Shown: piece by piece, positions 26,288 to 33,505 of the stretch
Layout of the letters: each line of letters opens with the position of its first letter
How positions within the stretch are numbered: the stretch's first letter is position 1
Source of the DNA: Mesorhizobium sp. SARCC-RB16n
Lineage (GTDB): Bacteria; Pseudomonadota; Alphaproteobacteria; Rhizobiales; Rhizobiaceae
Assembly: GCF_008520305.1 (NCBI RefSeq)
Contig: NZ_ML703263.1
Span: 124,001-188,000, forward strand
Direction of reading: 5' to 3'
DNA: 64,000 bases
Notes under the pieces: model-generated
Databases searched by the model: none
What the model saw: the letters and a program-made list of their open reading frames with translations, nothing else
What the model was told of the DNA's origin: nothing
Made by a program: the position numbers and the translations under genes

Positions 26288-27220
26288 ATGACCGTTCATG
26301 ATCGCATCGTCGCCGAGCCGTTTTCGCTGCAGCGCCGCAATCCGGCCGGGGGCACCAAGCCACTGACCGTCTGGGGCTTCGCCAACGAAACCGACGTGTT
26401 GACCGACGTGTTGCTCGGATCGCCCAATTTCCTGCGCCATCTGTCGACCAGTTCGCTGTCGCGCAAGCACCTGCGCGAGGCGCCTTGCAATGTCCAGATC
26501 GCGCAGGCGCAGCACAAGGACCTGGTCGCGGCTTACGAGCATTTCGGCGTCAACATCCATTGGCACGAGCCGACGCCGGAACTGCCGATGCAGGTTTATT
26601 CCCGCGATTCCAGCGTGATGACGCCTTATGGCGCCATTATCACCGCCATGGCCAATTGGTGGCGGCGCGGCGAGAATTACGCCGCCATCCGCACCTATGA
26701 AAAGCTCGGTATACCGATCTATGACATGGTGACGGCCGGTACCTTCGAGGGCGGCGACTTCAACGTCATCGAGGACGGCGTGGTGCTGATCGGCTGCGGC
26801 GGCGCCCGCACGCAGGAGGAAGGCGCCCGCCAGGTGCAGGCCTGGTTCGAGAAGGAAGGCTGGGAGACACGCATCGCCTTCATCGACGAATATTACGTCC
26901 ATATCGACCTGATGGTGGTGCCGATCGCCGAAAAACTCACCGCCGTCTGCCTCGCCTGCACCGAGCCTGGCATTGTCGACTGGCTGAAGGGCAAGGGTCA
27001 CGAGATCATCGACGTCCCCTTCCAGGACACGATGGCGCTCGGCTGCAACTTCATGTCGCTGGGCAAGGACAGGGTGATTGCGCCGACTTCCAGCCAGACA
27101 TTGATCGGTAAACTCAAGGCGCGCGGCTTCGAGGTCGCGGCCGTCGACATGAGCGAAATCTCCAAGACGGGCGGCGGCATCCACTGCATGGCGCAGGCGC
27201 TGAAGCGCGAAGCGGCCTGA
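26288..27220 (+). CDS. Arginine-deiminase-fold guanidine-modifying hydrolase
   Basis: A 310-residue member of the amidinotransferase/arginine deiminase superfamily. All parts of the active site are visible: Asp in YSRDSSVMT, Glu-Gly-Gly-Asp in GTFEGGDFNVI, His in YYVHIDLMVV and the nucleophilic Cys in GGGIHCMAQAL near the C-terminus, which resembles the agmatine deiminase ending. It should hydrolyse a guanidino group (arginine, methylarginine, agmatine or similar) through a thiouronium intermediate. Ribosome-binding site GAGGAGAA precedes the ATG. It pairs with the AbgB-like hydrolase and the nearby polyamine-type transporter. Confidence 0.85.
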   Translation: MTVHDRIVAEPFSLQRRNPAGGTKPLTVWGFANETDVLTDVLLGSPNFLRHLSTSSLSRKHLREAPCNVQIAQAQHKDLVAAYEHFGVNIHWHEPTPELPMQVYSRDSSVMTPYGAIITAMANWWRRGENYAAIRTYEKLGIPIYDMVTAGTFEGGDFNVIEDGVVLIGCGGARTQEEGARQVQAWFEKEGWETRIAFIDEYYVHIDLMVVPIAEKLTAVCLACTEPGIVDWLKGKGHEIIDVPFQDTMALGCNFMSLGKDRVIAPTSSQTLIGKLKARGFEVAAVDMSEISKTGGGIHCMAQALKREAA

Positions 27221-27241
27221 GCCCGGCAATGACAAACCATC

Positions 27242-27274
27242 CTCGCCCGCCGGACCGAGAATCTAGCGGGCGAG
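27242..27274 (+). terminator. Hairpin ending the hydrolase operon
   Basis: CTCGCCCGC and GCGGGCGAG form a 9-bp perfect stem with a 15-nt loop, 22 bases after the deiminase-fold gene. No T-run. Confidence 0.45.
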
Positions 27275-27428
27275 CTGCTTACCCCGCCTTTCCATCGACA
27301 AACCACGCAGCTGTGTCCTCGCCGCTCTTGTGAGCGTCGGCAAAATGGATGAATAGTCGGACAGGGCGACGCCCTGAAATTGCCGTTTGCGGTTTTCAGG
27401 TCGCGCCAGAGCCGAGCCGGGTTTTTGA

Positions 27429-29582
27429 ATGGTCAGCCCTGAACCACGCAAGAGAAGAGGTCCGATCGCCTCCCGCCTTCTAGCGCTGGACGCATGGCTC
27501 GATTCCTCGCTCTACGAGATCGGGTTCAAGGCGCGCCAGTTCTGGGAAGCCGCGACGATCTTCTCGCGGCGCTTTCGCCTCAAGGGCTGGCGCCGTGGCC
27601 TCATCGAGCTTTTGAGCGAAGGTTTTACACTCGGCGCCGGCGGCATGGTGGTGATGCTGGCGCTGGCGATACCCGCTTTCCAGGACACCACCGGCGACTG
27701 GCGCGCCCAGGGCGACTTCGCCGTCACCTTCCTCGACCGCTATGGCAACGAGATCGGCCAGCGTGGCATCATCCAGCGCGATTCCGTTCCGGTCGACGAG
27801 ATGCCCGATCATGTCATCAAGGCAGTGCTTGCCACCGAGGACCGGCGTTTCTTCGAGCACTACGGCATCGACGTGCTCGGCCTGTCGCGCGCGATCTTCG
27901 AGAATGTGCGGGCGAACTCGGTCGTTCAGGGTGGCTCGAGCATCACCCAGCAACTGGCCAAGAACCTGTTCCTGACCAATGAGCGAACGTTCGAGCGCAA
28001 GATCAAGGAAGCCTTCCTGTCGCTGTGGCTGGAGGCCAATCTGTCGAAGAAGGAAATCCTGCAGCTCTATCTCGACCGCGCCTATATGGGCGGCGGCACG
28101 TTCGGCATCGAGGCGGCGGCGGACTTCTATTTCGGCAAGAGCGTCAAGGACCTGAATCTTGCCGAGGCGGCGATGCTGGCCGGCCTTTTCAAGGCGCCGA
28201 CCAAATACGCACCGCACATCAACCTGCCGGCGGCGCGTGCGCGCGCCAATGTGGTGTTGTCCAACCTCGTCGATTCCGGCTTCATGACCGAAGGCCAGGT
28301 GCTGCAGGCAAGACTGCATCCGGCCGACGTCGTCGACCGTGGCGAACAGAAGAGCCCGGATTATTTCCTCGACTGGGCCTTCGACGAGGTCAAGAAGATC
28401 GCCAAGCCCGGCCAGCACTCGCTGGTTGCCCACACCACCTTCGACGCCAACATCCAGAAGGCAGCGGAGGAGTCGGTCGAGTTCCACCTGCGCCAGTTCG
28501 GCAAGGAGTACAACGTCACCGAAGGTGCCGTTGTGGTCATCGAGACCAACGGCGCGGTGCGGGCGATCGTTGGCGGCCGCGACTACGGCGCCAGCCAGTT
28601 CAACCGCGCCACCAAGGCGTTGCGGCAGACCGGCTCGTCGTTCAAGCCGTATGTCTACGCCACGGCAATGGAACATGGCTTCACGCCGAACTCGATCATT
28701 TCAGGCGGGCCGATCAGTTGGGGCAACTGGTCCCCGCACAATTACGGCGGCGAGTCGGCGGGCAACATCACGCTGATCATGGCGATGGCCAAGTCGATCA
28801 ACACCGTGCCGGTGCGGCTGGCCAAGGACCATCTCGGCATCGCGCCGATCAAGGCTTTGGCGGAATCGTTCGGAGTGGAATCGCCGCTCGAGGGGCACAA
28901 GACGATGGTGCTCGGCACCTCTGGCATGACTGTGATGGACCAGGCGACGGGCTACAGCGTGTTCGCCCAGAACGGCTTCGTCGGCTCCCGGCACGGCATC
29001 ACCCAGCTCGTCACCCGCACCGGCGACGTGGTCTATGACTGGACCAAGGATGCGCCACCACCGCACCGCGTGCTGTCCGAGCAGGCCCTGAAATCCATGA
29101 ACACCATGCTGACGGCCGTGCCGGTGATGGGCACGGCGCGGCGGGCGCAAATTCCCAACATCGTCGTCGCCGGCAAGACCGGCACGACACAATCCTACCG
29201 CGATGCCTGGTTCGTCGGCTTTACCGGCAACTACACGGCGGCGGTGTGGCTAGGCAATGACGACTTCACGCCGACCAAGAACATGACCGGCGGCTCGCTG
29301 CCGGCAATGGTGTGGCAGCGGTTGATGGTCTACGCGCACCAGAACATCGACCTGAAGCCGATCCCCGGCATCGACAAGCCCTTCGTCGACGAGGAGATCG
29401 CGGCCAAGGCCGCCGAGGCGCAGAAGAAGGGCGAGGAACAGGCAGCGGCCGATGCCGCTGCCGAACGGCCGCCGGTGTTGTCCAGCCGAACCACGCAGAC
29501 GCTGCGGGACATGAGCCAGCTGTTCCAGATGGCGCCGAAACTCGACGCCCCCACTCCACCCGAGACGCTTTCGGCCCTGTGA
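27429..29582 (+). CDS. Class A penicillin-binding protein 1A
   Basis: A 717-residue bifunctional peptidoglycan synthase. A cytoplasmic tail and one TM helix (about 64-84) precede the GT51 glycosyltransferase domain with catalytic Glu137 in ATEDRRFFEHYG and QGGSSITQQLAKNLFL. The transpeptidase domain follows, with SxxK at Ser403-Lys406 in QTGSSFKPYVY, SxN in KSINTVPVRLA and KTGTT in GKTGTTQSYRDAW. The C-terminal tail is Ala/Glu-rich. Monocistronic by appearance. MrcA/PbpF-type in rhizobia. Confidence 0.95.
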   Translation: MVSPEPRKRRGPIASRLLALDAWLDSSLYEIGFKARQFWEAATIFSRRFRLKGWRRGLIELLSEGFTLGAGGMVVMLALAIPAFQDTTGDWRAQGDFAVTFLDRYGNEIGQRGIIQRDSVPVDEMPDHVIKAVLATEDRRFFEHYGIDVLGLSRAIFENVRANSVVQGGSSITQQLAKNLFLTNERTFERKIKEAFLSLWLEANLSKKEILQLYLDRAYMGGGTFGIEAAADFYFGKSVKDLNLAEAAMLAGLFKAPTKYAPHINLPAARARANVVLSNLVDSGFMTEGQVLQARLHPADVVDRGEQKSPDYFLDWAFDEVKKIAKPGQHSLVAHTTFDANIQKAAEESVEFHLRQFGKEYNVTEGAVVVIETNGAVRAIVGGRDYGASQFNRATKALRQTGSSFKPYVYATAMEHGFTPNSIISGGPISWGNWSPHNYGGESAGNITLIMAMAKSINTVPVRLAKDHLGIAPIKALAESFGVESPLEGHKTMVLGTSGMTVMDQATGYSVFAQNGFVGSRHGITQLVTRTGDVVYDWTKDAPPPHRVLSEQALKSMNTMLTAVPVMGTARRAQIPNIVVAGKTGTTQSYRDAWFVGFTGNYTAAVWLGNDDFTPTKNMTGGSLPAMVWQRLMVYAHQNIDLKPIPGIDKPFVDEEIAAKAAEAQKKGEEQAAADAAAERPPVLSSRTTQTLRDMSQLFQMAPKLDAPTPPETLSAL

Positions 29583-29691
29583 TATCCGCCCGGTAAGACA
29601 AGACCGACAGGCAAATCCACCACGCGGCTTGCCACAAGGCCCTGCGCCGCGATATCCCCGAACTGCAATCCTTCGCGTGCCCGGCCCCTTC

Positions 29692-30276
29692 ATGCTCAAG
29701 AACGCCTTCCTGATGCTGCTTTCGCTTGCCATAGCCATTGGCGGCGGCGGCGCCAGCGTCTGGTATGCGCTGAAGATCCAGGACGGCGTCGGCGCGATCA
29801 GGATCGGCCAATGGACAGCCTTCCCCGACATCGGCACACCGGCCGCGGACCCCTATTCCAAGGCGCGCGTGGCGCGCGAGGGCGTGCTGGCGCTCGGCCG
29901 CGCCGAAGGTCTGTCCTTCGTGGCGGAAAATGACGCCGCCGGCGACCAGCTCAAGCGGGAATGCACCTACAGGATCGAGGGTGGATTTCCGACAGCTAGG
30001 TTCTGGACACTTTATGCCGCCGATCAATCGCTCGGCGTCGTCGAGACCGGCAAGTCGCGGCTTGCGGCACTTCAGTCCTACGAGGTGCTGCGCCAACCCG
30101 ACAATTCGGTGATCATTTCCGTCGGCCATCACCCAATGCCGGGCAACTGGCTCCTGACCGACGGTTCTGGAAGGATGTATTTCGTCCTGACCTTCTACGA
30201 CACGCCGATCGCCAGCAGCACCGGCCTGTCGGATGTTTCGCTGCCCAGGATCGTGAGGGCGGGCTGCGATGCGTAG
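29692..30276 (+). CDS. DUF1214 membrane-anchored protein
   Basis: A 194-residue protein with an N-terminal TM or signal-anchor (about 5-25) and a DUF1214 domain, recognised from the ending PGNWLLTDGSGRMYFVLTFYD (shown here only as the key residues NWL and MYFVLTFYDTP). DUF1214 is normally the C-terminal half of larger DUF1254-DUF1214 proteins; here it is a separate gene placed before its partner, overlapping it by 8 bases. Start MLKNAFLM at 29692 puts the hydrophobic segment at the N-terminus. Function unknown; envelope location likely. Confidence 0.8.
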   Translation: MLKNAFLMLLSLAIAIGGGGASVWYALKIQDGVGAIRIGQWTAFPDIGTPAADPYSKARVAREGVLALGRAEGLSFVAENDAAGDQLKRECTYRIEGGFPTARFWTLYAADQSLGVVETGKSRLAALQSYEVLRQPDNSVIISVGHHPMPGNWLLTDGSGRMYFVLTFYDTPIASSTGLSDVSLPRIVRAGCDA

Positions 30277-30838
30277 TTTGCATGCCGCCCTGCGCAGGCT
30301 TCTGCATGCCGTTCTGCTCGGCCTCGTCGGCGCTGGCATCGTCCACATTATCGTCCTGCTTCTGGTGCCGGAATTTTCGGAACGTGACGCCTGGTCGCGT
30401 CTCTCCATGGCTTCGGATCTCTACAGGATGAACCGGCTCGATGCCGAGGCCGGCGGCGCGCCGGTGGTGAAATCGGTCGACCCGCTGTTCTACGCCACCG
30501 CCTGCCGCTTCGACCTCGAGGAAGGAATGGTCCGGATCAAGGCGCCGGGGAACGTGCCCTTCTGGTCGGTGTCGGTCTATGACCGCAACGGCCACAATGT
30601 CTATTCCTTCAACGACCATACGGCGACCGACGGTAAGCTGGATGCCGTCGTGCTGACGCCGGCGCAGATGATCGACGTGCGCAAGGACCTGCCCGAAAAT
30701 CTGCAGGGAGCGATTTTCGTCGAGGCGCCCATCGACGAAGGCATCTTCGTCATCCGCAGCTTCGTGCCGGACGAGAGCTGGAAACCGATCGTGTCGCGCT
30801 TTCTCGATCAGAGTTCCTGCGAGCTGCAGGATTTCTAG
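30269..30838 (+). CDS. DUF1254 membrane-anchored protein
   Basis: A 189-residue protein with one N-terminal TM helix (about 13-34) and a periplasmic DUF1254-type domain, with FWSVSVYDRNGHNVYS and FVEAPIDEGIFVIR as the recognisable strands. It overlaps the DUF1214 gene by 8 bases, so the two products are likely made together and probably interact. Function unknown. Confidence 0.8.
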   Translation: MRSLHAALRRLLHAVLLGLVGAGIVHIIVLLLVPEFSERDAWSRLSMASDLYRMNRLDAEAGGAPVVKSVDPLFYATACRFDLEEGMVRIKAPGNVPFWSVSVYDRNGHNVYSFNDHTATDGKLDAVVLTPAQMIDVRKDLPENLQGAIFVEAPIDEGIFVIRSFVPDESWKPIVSRFLDQSSCELQDF

Positions 30839-30896
30839 GCCGACCATAGGTCCAGAGCCGAAAGCCTGACGGACCAAGCCATGGCTTCAGCAAGGC

Positions 30897-31082
30897 TCAG
30901 TGATGCGGCACGGGCGTCCGCGGCGATCCCGGTTTGTCTGGTCCGGCCGGCCGCGCTTCGCCGGTATTTGACCGCTCATAGCGGATGCCGGGAAATATGA
31001 TCACGGCCGCCGGTATTTCGGTGGTTTGCTTGGCTCGATTGGTCGGTGCCGCACGCGGCACGAAAGACAGTACCATGCCCAT
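30897..31082 (-). CDS. Small conserved protein with IIFPG-RYER motif
   Basis: A 61-residue protein from the ATG at 31082 (GAGAGGAA about 11 bases upstream). It has MVLSFVPRAAP at the start and AAVIIFPGIRYERS in the middle, a pattern I recall from small uncharacterised proteins of Rhizobiales. Basic first half, Pro/Gly-rich tail. It could start 19 codons earlier. No known function. Confidence 0.55.
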   Translation of the reverse strand: MGMVLSFVPRAAPTNRAKQTTEIPAAVIIFPGIRYERSNTGEARPAGPDKPGSPRTPVPHH

Positions 31083-31155
31083 GGTTCGCGCATTCCTCTC
31101 GGTTTCCCCGGAGCACAACGCAACGCCTCCAAATATCATTAAGGCCGGCAGAGGG

Positions 31156-31170
31156 TTAACGGAGCGCTAA
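31156..31170. promoter_or_regulatory. CtrA-site-like motif
   Basis: TTAA-N7-CTAA, one mismatch from the CtrA consensus TTAA-N7-TTAA, in the divergent region between the IIFPG small gene (74 bases) and the DUF2336 gene (96 bases). A single near-match in a 64-kb window can arise by chance. Confidence 0.25.
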
Positions 31171-31265
31171 CGGATCGCCGCTAATTTGATCTTTGTTCCC
31201 AGGTCAGAAATTTCTGACCGAGCCAATCGCGAAACCGGCACAGTCCCGGTGGCGCGAGGCCAAGT

Positions 31266-32345
31266 GTGTATCTGTTGTCAGGCGTATCCTTCGTGTCATC
31301 TTCGGATTTCAGGCAAATCGCGATAAGGACGGAATCGGGAAAAGCCGAAAGGCTGTTCCGCGCCGCCGTGTCGGCGTTCTGCTCGCTGACCCGCCCGTCG
31401 CGCCGCGAGATCGGCCAGCTCGAAGACCTGACGCTGCCGCTGTTCGACAATGTGTCCGTCGAATCGCGACGCTATGTGGCAGCCGCCCTTTCCGAATGCG
31501 AATATGCACCCGCAGCCCTGGTCCGGCGCCTCTGCGAGGAACCGGTCGACATTGCCGCTCCGCTGCTCATCCGCTCGCGCGCCGTCAGCGATATCGACCT
31601 GATCGCGCTGATTGGCCGGCATGGGCTGCCGCATGCGCGCGCCATAGCGCGTCGCAAGGATTTGAACCCGACCATCGCCGATCTGATCAGGGCGCTCGAA
31701 AGACCGACCTTGGTACGGACGCGGGATCCGGAAGCAGCCCCGGCGCAAAGCCTTATCGTGAAGACGCAAGCGACCGCGGACAGCGAGACAAACCAGCAAA
31801 TGCCTGGCCAGCAAATGCCCGGCCAGCAGACGCCCGGCCTTGCCGCCGAGAACGCACGGCGCAGGCTGCGCTCCATGATGCACACCGGCAACGAAGCCTT
31901 GGCGGCGAAGGTCGATGCGTTCCCAGGTGCGGATACCTATGTCAAACTGCGCGAGACGGCACTGACGGGAAACGCCGCGTTCTTCCAGACCGCGCTAGCG
32001 GACGCCCTCGACATTGATTTTTCGGTCGCGCAATCGCTGACCGCCAACCAGAATTATGCGCCGCTGCTTGCGGCGCTGCGTTCGCTCGACTTCAGCGAGG
32101 ACCGGGCATTCCTGATCACGGTCGCCGTCTATCCCGGCCTGTTCCCGCATCCGCAGGCCATCCGCACCTATCTCGACCGCTACCGCCTGTTGTATCGCGA
32201 TACGGCCCTGGAGAAAGTGCGGGGATGGAAAGCCGAAATCCTGTCCAAGGCGGCTCGCGACGCTTCGCCGGCAACCGGCGACAGCCGCAAGGCCTCCAAC
32301 AGCGACGAAGACGCCCCCGGCCTCAGGGTGTCTTCACGGAAATAA
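31266..32345 (+). CDS. DUF2336 domain protein
   Basis: A 359-residue protein of the alphaproteobacterial DUF2336 family, a HEAT-like helical repeat: LFDNVSVESRRYVAAALSE, LCEEPVDIAAPLLIRS and DIDLIALIGRHGLPHARAI are successive helices. A low-complexity hinge with three QQMPG/QQTPG copies (about 177-191) separates it from a C-terminal helical domain. No TM or signal. The GTG at 31266 is the furthest start; a GTG a few codons on is possible. It converges on and overlaps the DUF1491 gene by 23 bases. Confidence 0.75.
   Translation: MYLLSGVSFVSSSDFRQIAIRTESGKAERLFRAAVSAFCSLTRPSRREIGQLEDLTLPLFDNVSVESRRYVAAALSECEYAPAALVRRLCEEPVDIAAPLLIRSRAVSDIDLIALIGRHGLPHARAIARRKDLNPTIADLIRALERPTLVRTRDPEAAPAQSLIVKTQATADSETNQQMPGQQMPGQQTPGLAAENARRRLRSMMHTGNEALAAKVDAFPGADTYVKLRETALTGNAAFFQTALADALDIDFSVAQSLTANQNYAPLLAALRSLDFSEDRAFLITVAVYPGLFPHPQAIRTYLDRYRLLYRDTALEKVRGWKAEILSKAARDASPATGDSRKASNSDEDAPGLRVSSRK
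31794..31838 (+). repeat. Three in-frame 15-bp tandem repeats
   Basis: CAGCAAATGCCTGGC, CAGCAAATGCCCGGC and CAGCAGACGCCCGGC lie head to tail inside the DUF2336 gene and encode QQMPG-QQMPG-QQTPG. Repeat number could vary between strains without breaking the frame. Confidence 0.85.
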
Positions 32346-32670
32346 GCTCCTCGACGGGAACGCTCCCGGCCTCGATCTCGACCACCCAGATGTCGGAATC
32401 GAATCTTTTCTCGCGCTCAAGTCTCGCATCCAGCACGGCGGCATCATCGCCGGTGGCGAGAAGGCTGAAAAAACGGTCTTCGGGCTTGGCCGAATCGTAG
32501 CTTGTCTGCGGTGCCGGCCCGTAGAGAGCCGTCTCACCCATCCTGCCCCGCGCCAGGATGAACACAGCCCCGGCCTCGGTCGCACCGCGCTTGACCACTG
32601 CGGCAAATCCGCCAGCGCCGAAAACCCGGCGCAACAGGGCCGACACCCACAGATCAGCGGTTACGCGCAT
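32323..32670 (-). CDS. DUF1491 protein
   Basis: A 115-residue protein recognisable as DUF1491: MRVTADLWVSALLRRVF at the start, GGFAAVVKRGATEAGAVFI and the ending RFDSDIWVVEIE. Small, soluble, widespread in Alphaproteobacteria, of unknown function. It lies just upstream of the peptidoglycan-binding and DivJ-like genes on the same strand, downstream in transcription order. Confidence 0.85.
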   Translation of the reverse strand: MRVTADLWVSALLRRVFGAGGFAAVVKRGATEAGAVFILARGRMGETALYGPAPQTSYDSAKPEDRFFSLLATGDDAAVLDARLEREKRFDSDIWVVEIEAGSVPVEELISVKTP

Positions 32671-32740
32671 GGAAGACTCCCGACGACATGCGGGCTCTCT
32701 ACCGAAATTTCGTAAGCAGAGCGAGCCGTCGTTTCGGCCG

Positions 32741-33505
32741 TCAGTTGGTCAGGCCGATCTCGCGCATCTTGACATAGACGATCTCGTCGGGCTCGCCGGT
32801 CTGCGGCAACCCGAACAGCGACTGGAATTCCTTGATCGCCGCCTTGGTGCGCGCACCGACGACGCCATCCAGTTGCATGTCGTCATTGCCGAAGGCCTTG
32901 AGTCCGGCTTGGATTTTGACAATGCGGGGATCGGGCCCCTGCAAAGCGGCACTCGTCTGCAGTGACACGGGCATGGCGGCCGGCGCCACGTCGGGACGAG
33001 GCCGCGGCTTGGGCACGGCGGCGGTCTTCGGGGTTGCACCCAGCTGATCCAGCAGTAGCGCGTCGATCTCGCCCGAGGCGTTCAGCCCGACCTTCTGCTG
33101 ATAGGCCTGTATGGCCTTGCGCGTGTTGGGGCCGGAAATGCCGTCGACGGTGCCGGAATAGAAATCGAGGTCCTTCAAAATGCCTTGCACCTGCTCGACT
33201 ACCGGATCGCCCTTGATCGGGGCGGGCGCAGCATTGGGGCGCACGATGTTGATTGTTGTCTCCGGCTCATCGGCGGCGTGCGGAAAGCCCTGGAAATGAC
33301 GCGTGGCGAAAAACGCCCCAGTGTGCGGGAAAGGCTGATACCACAGCGCGTTGGCCGAGACGTAGAACAGCGTCACCAGGAATGCGGTCGATCCTCCCAC
33401 CAGGACGGGATTGCGCGAAATCATGCCGCCAACGGCGATGGCGCCGTCCTGAAAGGCGTTGCTGCGGCGTTTGACCGCCTTAGCCTGTTTTGCGGAGCGA
33501 GCCAT
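32741..33505 (-). CDS. Membrane protein with two peptidoglycan-binding domains
   Basis: A 254-residue protein with one N-terminal TM helix (about 33-52) and two PG_binding_1 repeats, the first around VQGILKDLDFYSGTVDGISG and the second around IQAGLKAFGNDDMQLDGVVG (key residues L-x-x-L/F and DG-x-x-G). A Pro-rich linker separates them. It should tether the inner membrane to the cell wall. Its start overlaps the end of the DivJ-like kinase gene by 26 bases, so the two are co-expressed. Confidence 0.88.
   Translation of the reverse strand: MARSAKQAKAVKRRSNAFQDGAIAVGGMISRNPVLVGGSTAFLVTLFYVSANALWYQPFPHTGAFFATRHFQGFPHAADEPETTINIVRPNAAPAPIKGDPVVEQVQGILKDLDFYSGTVDGISGPNTRKAIQAYQQKVGLNASGEIDALLLDQLGATPKTAAVPKPRPRPDVAPAAMPVSLQTSAALQGPDPRIVKIQAGLKAFGNDDMQLDGVVGARTKAAIKEFQSLFGLPQTGEPDEIVYVKMREIGLTN

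Noticed and set aside
24622-26289. 555-codon minus-strand frame across the AbgB-like gene
   Set aside because: Antisense shadow; no ribosome-binding site and no recognisable domains, whereas the plus strand encodes an intact hydrolase.
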